Shown: positions 59,318-64,000 of the stretch, one piece after another
How the letters are laid out: each line of letters starts with the position of its first letter
Position numbering within the stretch: the stretch's first letter is position 1
Assembly (NCBI GenBank): GCA_001579985.1
Contig: LRSR01014463.1
Coordinates: 1 to 64,000, forward strand
Direction of reading: 5' to 3'
DNA length: 64,000 nucleotides
Origin: Hypsibius dujardini
Lineage: Eukaryota; Tardigrada; Eutardigrada; Parachela; Hypsibiidae
The notes under the pieces: model-generated
The model's input: the letters and a program-made list of their open reading frames with translations, nothing else
Database searches by the model: none
What the model was told of the DNA's origin: nothing
Translations under genes and position numbers: made by a program

Positions 59318-59369
<52 letters not shown>

Positions 59370-60048
59370 GTCGTCTCTGTCTGTCTGTGCGTCTGTCTGT
59401 CTGTCTGTCTGTCTGTGTGCCTGTGTGCCTGCCTGTGTGACTGTGTGTCTGTTTGTCTGACTGTCTGATGATCTTTCCTCCGGGATGCAGGGGGAATTTT
59501 AACGGAAACTGTCAGCCTTATTTGCCGGGAACCCCTCAAAACGGCGGTGTGTGCGGGAAATGCGGAGGAGAGGATAGCGACGACTGCGAGGACGGTCTTT
59601 GTAGTAAGACATAGTGTCAAAAGTTGCATTTTATATAATGTGGTTCATTTGAGCGGAAACAATTATAACCGCTGAATCGAATTATGATCTGAAAATAACG
59701 TAGCATAAGAGAATAAAATAATGTAAATAACAATCTGGGAGAATGAAGAGACAAAAAAAACGAAATTTTGCTCTTGACTTAAAAAGTATTTCTTTTATGA
59801 GTGGCACGTATGAAAAAGTGAGCTAATTTTTCGTGTTAATGGCCAACGAAAAAAAGACGTTCTTGTTAAGCTTGCTGTCGTTTTCAGCGAATCCTTGTCC
59901 GTTCGAAAATCGCTACAAAGACTGCGACGAGCGGTTTCCGGATGCCGCGTCGTGCAACGATCCCGACAACCCCAACAGCCCCAACCGGCCGGGATGTCAA
60001 GCGACCTGTAACTGCAGGGACTCTGGGAAAATCTATTGGATCAACTGA
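55846..60048 (+). CDS. Secreted CAP/CRISP-like protein with 8-Cys and SAM-like modules (CAP gene D)
   Basis: Eight exons: 55846-56085, 56179-56419, 57034-57489, 58286-58546, 58961-59112, 59189-59280, 59491-59603, 59888-60048; joined 571 residues. N-terminal hydrophobic signal region (VKFAVRFLIFMSTVDQLAG), 8-Cys module (GCCTTDLNIC, ADC, LLSC, MQCPFAC, NSVC) split by an intron absent from A/B, a Thr-rich stretch, SAM-like module (TTEKLVPALGLADDLTDLLL, NNFRTVSDIRLLSRPGL, LADKLDLPD), a second Thr-rich linker, CAP domain (NSYRREVKAANMLKVTWD, YTQ|LMWAHSYQIGC) and Cys-rich tail (GVCGKCGG, CEDGLC, NRYKDCDERFPD, CQATCNC, IYWIN). An AATAAA lies at 60,151, 103 nt after the stop. It is the most complete member, diverged from A/B at many sites, with frame and borders well kept. 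Confidence 0.9.
58641..58785. mobile_element. TA-flanked MITE, GCGTTAGACAGGGACAG family, copy 2
   Basis: CTGTATTTTCGCGTTAGACA on the left is mirrored by TGTCTAACGCGAACATACA on the right, with TA at both borders (58,639-40 and 58,786-87). At 145 bp with ~27-bp inverted repeats, it is located in intron 4 of CAP D, about 95 bp after the donor. Confidence 0.9.
59305..59460. repeat. (GTCT)n microsatellite in CAP D intron
   Basis: About 30 GTCT tetramers, with GTGT and GCCT variants, between the LMWAHS exon and the CRISP-tail exon. Open frames over it (Cys/Leu/Ser repeats) are artefacts. Confidence 0.9.
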
Positions 60049-60265
60049 AGAGAGACAGAGAGAGAGAGAGAAAGAGAGAAAGAGTCTTGGGTGCACAACA
60101 ATTCCGTTTTACACTGAAAATATGTGATACAGCCGACTTTCTCCCGGCAAAATAAATTCATGTCTGTAGACAATTAATTTCGGCGGCTTTCCAGTTCGTT
60201 CATCGACGCTACGTATCGGTGAGGGACTCACGAGCTGCAGTTCCGAGAAACCGGTCGACTGTATA

Positions 60266-60814
60266 CAGCTGTGTTTGCAACAGCTTCCGGCTGTAAGTCG
60301 GACCACCCTCTTTTGGTGTAAACATAGACCACCCTATTGCATTGGTGAATTCCCACAAACCGTGAGCGACAAAATTGATTGCTTGATTTTTCCAACGGTT
60401 CAAATGAATATTCTCTCTATTGATCGATTGATTGAGAACGGCATCTCCTCAACCTGTTACTCCACGGAAAGTCAGGGCTCCTTCAGAGGAATGCCGTTCT
60501 GGTCGTGCCGGTCCATCACTTTTCGGGACCGATTCTCACATTAGCCAAAATAACCGCCGATTTCTCGATGGGTCTTCCCTCCACCGTGCATCAAAAAAAT
60601 TGCCCTGACTTTCCGTGGAGTAACAGGTTGAGGAGGTGCCGTTTTCAATCAATCGATCAATAGAGAGAATATTCAATTGAGCCGTTGGAAAAATCAAGCA
60701 ATCAATTTTGTCGCTCACGGTTTGTGGGAATTCACCAATGCAATAGGGTGGTCTATGTTTACGCCAAAAGAGGGTGGTCCGACTTATAGCCGGAAGCTGT
60801 TGCAAACACAGCTG
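60266..60814. mobile_element. Foldback element with ~215-bp arms, TA-flanked
   Basis: The left arm starts CAGCTGTGTTTGCAACAGCT and includes GTCGGACCACCCTCTTTTGG and CATTGGTGAATTCCCACAAA. The right arm (60,594-60,814) is its reverse complement with a handful of differences, ending AGCTGTTGCAAACACAGCTG. TA flanks both ends. Because of the inversion, the same peptide-like frame appears on both strands. A shortened relative lies at 41,626-41,776. Confidence 0.9.
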
Positions 60815-61189
60815 TATGTTTTCATCTGAGCTACTTGAATGTGGCTGCTCCTCGGGGCTATGAGCCGCTTGAATTTAAACTTTTTTGGAGTACACAGAGT
60901 TGTGAGGCAAGCAACACTCCTGAGTGCCCCCCGCAGGGGCGTGCACCCCGCGTAGGGGCTTGGACCCCTGGCACTGCCTCTCAATTCAAAATTTTGTTGT
61001 TAAAAATATATATCTGGGGTTAAAGTAAATGATAAATTCTAAATGTAATATTTGTTTTAAATATAATTTTTTTTATTTTCATTATATTTATACATTCATT
61101 ATATTTAGGGTTTAATATGTACTTGCCCAGCAAACAATTTTTTTGTGAAAAATAAAATGCTAGATCGAATGGCAGTGCCAGGGGTCCAG

Positions 61190-61360
61190 ATTTCCGCTGG
61201 ACCCTTAGGGGTCCAGACCTCCGTTGGACCCTTAGGGGTCCAAACCTTCGCTGGACCCTTAGGGGTCTAAACCTCCGCTGGACCCTCAGGGGTCCAAACC
61301 TCCGCTGGACCCTCAGGGGCCCAAACCTTCGCTGGACCCTCAGGCGTGCCCTCAGGGAAG
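61190..61360. repeat. 27-bp minisatellite (GGACCCTTAGGGGTCC core), about six copies
   Basis: Unit CGCTGGACCC(T/C)(T/C)AGGGG(T/C)CCAAACCT repeats at 27-bp spacing. Each unit contains an imperfect palindrome, GGACCCTTAGGGGTCC. Because 27 is a multiple of three, a minus-strand frame stays open; I do not regard it as a gene. Confidence 0.9.
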
Positions 61361-61549
61361 TTGCTTGAGTTGCCACCTCCTGGTAATAAAAAAACACCGC
61401 TGACTGTACTGCACTGCAATAAGATGTGTATTGTCATAAGGAAAAATATTCGGTTCGCGAGACAAAATGAAAACAAATCGCGCGACGTTTAATTTAGCAC
61501 TTCGAGTGTGTTTTTTGTAGAGTTAACTTTTTGTAGAACCCCGACGACA

Positions 61550-64000
61550 ATGGGATGGGTGGTTGCTGTATTCGCGGTAGTAGGAGCATTGATGTTGATT
61601 TGTACGGTGTATCCTGTTGGTGCGGGCTGCTGCATGAGCACGTCCAATTTGTGCAATAAGGATCTCCCGCAGGCCTGCAGGAATCTACGCGACCCGAAGG
61701 AGGAGAATGTCCTGGTCAGCTGTCAGGAGGGTGACGATCCGGTTACCATTCAGCAGTGCCTGTTTGCCTGTCGCACCGTCAAGGGACGCAATGGCGTTTG
61801 TTTGTCGCGAAGCAGTGCGGCGCAACATGACGCGGCAATTAAGGCCACAACTTCAGCCAGCGCAGGCACGTACTGTATTTTTGCGTTAGACAGGGACAGC
61901 CTACGAGCTGTGGAAGGTTAATCGGCCACGCAGCGCTTGTGCTGTGTGTACGGTGCACAGGGACAGCGTACGAGCTGTGGAAGGTTTAATCGGCCACGCG
62001 GCGCTTGTGCTGTGTGTGGGGTGCACACAAGCCGTGCACACGTTCCACTCCAGTACGACTGTCCCTGTCTAACGCGAAAATATAGTATCGAAAAATTCTG
62101 TAGAAACTCGATAGATTTAAAGAAACGCGCTTGGTTAAACAGAATACGCGTAAAGAAAAGTCTGGGCTTAATTGCTTCAAATTTCGGGACACAAGACTAC
62201 AGCGCGTTGATTGTTGACTGCATCAACATTTAAATTCTGAAGGAATTACAGCCGTTGATTCTTTGATTGGTTTAATATTTTTCGTCATTTTCGCACAATA
62301 TTTCTGCTTAAAAATGCTGAAATAAAATCATTACTCGGAAGAAAAGAGAATTCGGATTTCAGCCCGCTATCGACCGCTTAGATTTAAGACCACGTAAGCT
62401 AATAGGGCCGGGTGTTATTTTATGCACCGGCCGGGGAAAATAATCGAGCGCATTCCCTTCAAGTTATCGAAGTTTTAAATTATTCGAAATTTTCAGATTT
62501 TTCAGATAATTTTTAGCAAGGAAATATCTACAGCTTTTTTGTTTCGTGGTTTTAGCTGCGCAAGCCGGCGGGGAACTAGGTGAGGACGCGACAACGCAGG
62601 AGTTTGCCGACAAATTCCATTTATCTCCCAGCGGCGTGGCCATTTTATTGAAATCGAATTTCGTCTCAGTCGGGGATATTAAGCTTTTGAAAGGTAGTTT
62701 GGCTTCGGCACCCCTTTCAGCGCCTCTCTCAGCCGTTGATTTCGGGATCCTACGGAGGTTTCTGAATGGGGATGGGCCGGAAACGGTCCCGGCACCTACG
62801 CCGGAACCGCCAGACAACGAGGAAACCGAGGCGTCAACAAAACAAATGAAGACAACGGCATCAAAAACTGCTGCGAATCGCAGAGTAATAACTACAACAG
62901 AAGCGCCAGCACCATCTGATGGTAATGGCCCTTCGGCCGTCCGTCCGTCCGTCCGTCCGTCCGGTTGGCTCTCCGTCCGTTTATCCTTGTCCCCCCAGTG
63001 TCTCCGTCCGTCCGTCCGTCCGTCCGTCCGTCCATCCGTCCATTCGTCCGTCCATCCGTTCGTCCGTCCGTCTGTCCATCCGTCCGTCCGTCCGTCCGTC
63101 CGTCCGTCCGTCCGTCTCACCGTCGGTTTGAGGATCCGTCTATGTGTCTGTTGTCTGACTATAAAGAGAAGAAAGCATATCGTGTTGATCTGCTTCAATT
63201 AGACGGTGATGATGCGGACTCGGCAGGAAGCCTCCCCGGCCTCGATACAAAGTCGCCCGCCGTTCAACACGCGATCCTCGATATAATCAACAGTTACAGA
63301 AGACAAGCAAAAGCAGCGAACATGTTGAAGGTATCGTGGGACTCGGTGGCCGCACAGTCCGCACAGGCAGCCGCTGATCGGTGCCAGTTGAAAACAACTT
63401 CGATTACAAAAGGTAGAAGGTGAAGCGGTCATAACTGAACGGAGAAGGACCCAGTGTAATTCTTCCCTTTTCTGTGTTTTTTCTCTCCCTTCTCAACAGA
63501 GTTGTCTTCCAGCTGTGGTCAAATCTTGGCCATGGGCGGTGGCTACACTTCCTGGGCGGATGTCTTTGCCAGGTGGAACAAGCAGAAGGAAAACTTCGAA
63601 TTCGGCGCGGCCAACTGCAATCCGACTGGTCGGGAATATAGAGCGTACACTCAAGTGCGAATTGCTTAGACGAAAATTACGAAAATTACAAGAAAGCAAT
63701 ATAGTTAATGTGAGATTGTTTTGGTTGCAGCTGGTGTGGGCCCATTCTTATCAGATCGGCTGCGCAATGTCTCCCTGTGCGGACTCTGGAGGGCCGCTCT
63801 TCATCTGTCTTTTTTGCCCGAGGTAAAAACGGAGTTGGGAAAGATCAGTTGGGACAAACGCTGATTTGCAGAATCAACCAATCAACCAATAACATAGTAC
63901 AACAAGCGTATTCGAAGTTAACGAAAATGCGACTGGCTCGGAATTAACTCAACTTCACAGTGCTGATTTTCAGGGGTAACAAAAACGGAAACTGTCAACC
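61550..64000 (+). CDS. Secreted CAP/CRISP-like protein with 8-Cys and SAM-like modules (CAP gene E, 3' end beyond window)
   Basis: Exons 61550-61865, 62556-62921, 63203-63412, 63500-63654, 63731-63822 and 63974 onward (cut by the window edge). The ATG at 61,550 directly precedes a signal peptide (MGWVVAVFAVVGALMLICTV). The 8-Cys module follows (GCCMSTSNLC, QAC, LVSC, QQCLFAC, NGVC), then a short linker, a SAM-like module (TTQEFADKFHLSPSGVAILL, SNFVSVGDIKLLKG), a Thr-rich linker, CAP domain (NSYRRQAKAANMLKVSWD, YTQ|LVWAHSYQIGCAMSPC) and the start of the Cys-rich tail (GNKNGNCQP). The first intron needs a GC donor (CAG|GCACGT) to keep phase 1; a GT four bases downstream would break the frame. 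A MITE sits seven bases past that donor. Divergence from A, B and D is large, so this is an older paralogue. Confidence 0.83.
61873..62085. mobile_element. TA-flanked MITE, GCGTTAGACAGGGACAG family, copy 3, with internal duplication
   Basis: CTGTATTTTTGCGTTAGACA and TGTCTAACGCGAAAATATAG form the ends, with TA on both sides (61,871-72 and 62,086-87). It is longer than the other copies (213 bp) because the GACAGCGTACGAGCTGTGG ... CGCTTGTGCTGTGTG block is present twice. It is inserted almost at the 5' splice site of CAP E intron 1. Confidence 0.9.
62935..63125. repeat. (GTCC)n microsatellite in CAP E intron 2
   Basis: GTCC tetramers with CATCC, TTCGTCC and GTCTGTCC variants fill most of the 62,922-63,202 intron. 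Long Pro/Ser/Val/Arg frames across it are artefacts. Confidence 0.95.

Larger units (their letters stand above)
60049..61549. other. Spacer between CAP D and CAP E
   Basis: Contains the CAP D 3' region with AATAAA at 60,151-60,156, a 549-bp foldback element (60,266-60,814), sequence without recognisable content (60,815-61,185), a 27-bp minisatellite (61,190-61,360), and about 190 bp upstream of CAP E in which no TATA box is obvious. Confidence 0.55.

Noticed and set aside
62919-63198. Frames of over 200 codons on both strands across (GTCC)n
   Set aside because: The CAP E exon ends at a good donor (62,921) and the next begins at 63,203 in matching phase; the repeat is intronic.
1-64000. tRNA, rRNA or bacterial-type operon features
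   Set aside because: None recognised on either strand; small RNA genes could be missed by eye.

Overview
The window is nuclear DNA of an invertebrate animal. Its genes are split by GT-AG introns, mostly in phase 1, and encode secreted multidomain proteins (astacin proteases, bulb-type lectin domains, CRISP-like CAP proteins, a SUEL lectin) plus a seven-helix receptor. Introns and spacers are full of short inverted-repeat elements and micro/minisatellites. I cannot name the phylum from the sequence. No bacterial operon, CRISPR array, rRNA or tRNA was recognised.

Layout. 1-128: last visible exon of a minus-strand Cys-rich gene running off the left edge. 3.15-3.72 kb: two-exon SUEL-type lectin (+). 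6.27-11.99 kb: four-exon class A GPCR (+). 12.9-34.1 kb: three head-to-tail minus-strand paralogues, each signal peptide, propeptide, catalytic astacin domain, Thr-rich linker and two Cys-rich bulb-lectin domains. 36-64 kb: a cluster of CAP/CRISP-type genes: A (+, 36.0-39.8), B (-, 46.0-48.5), decayed copy C (+, 51.8-52.9), D (+, 55.8-60.0) and E (+, 61.55 kb to the right edge). Their full architecture is signal peptide, a new-looking 8-Cys module, Thr-rich stretch, SAM-like helical module, CAP domain and CRISP-type Cys-rich tail. Between A and B lies a degenerate astacin-like gene (41.4-43.8 kb) whose zinc motif reads YELMH.

The 34-54.4 kb stretch was built by segmental duplication and inversion. 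Blocks P (astacin-3 start plus first CAP exon), Q (CAP exons and downstream flank), R (astacin-like tail exon) and S run P-Q-R-S on the plus strand at 34-45 kb. Read on the minus strand from 51.7 down to 45.5 kb they run R-S-P-Q, followed on the far side by another plus-strand Q (51.8-54.4 kb). This is what tandem P-Q-R-S units with one inversion would leave. It produced a near-identical CAP gene pair (A/B), an orphan astacin signal-peptide exon at 50.28 kb, and pseudogene C.

How the genes may work together (inference): the astacin-lectin and CAP genes start back to back (34,126 minus and 36,040 plus), and all are predicted to be secreted. They could be co-expressed, for example in a gland, mucus, gut, venom or egg-coat secretion. 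The unusual content is the astacin/double-bulb-lectin fusion and the CAP protein carrying an N-terminal 8-Cys module and a SAM-like module. I know of no named family with either layout, though I could not search.

Exon borders below were placed by eye, using splice consensus, frame continuity and agreement among paralogues. Total coding lengths divide by three for every intact gene.
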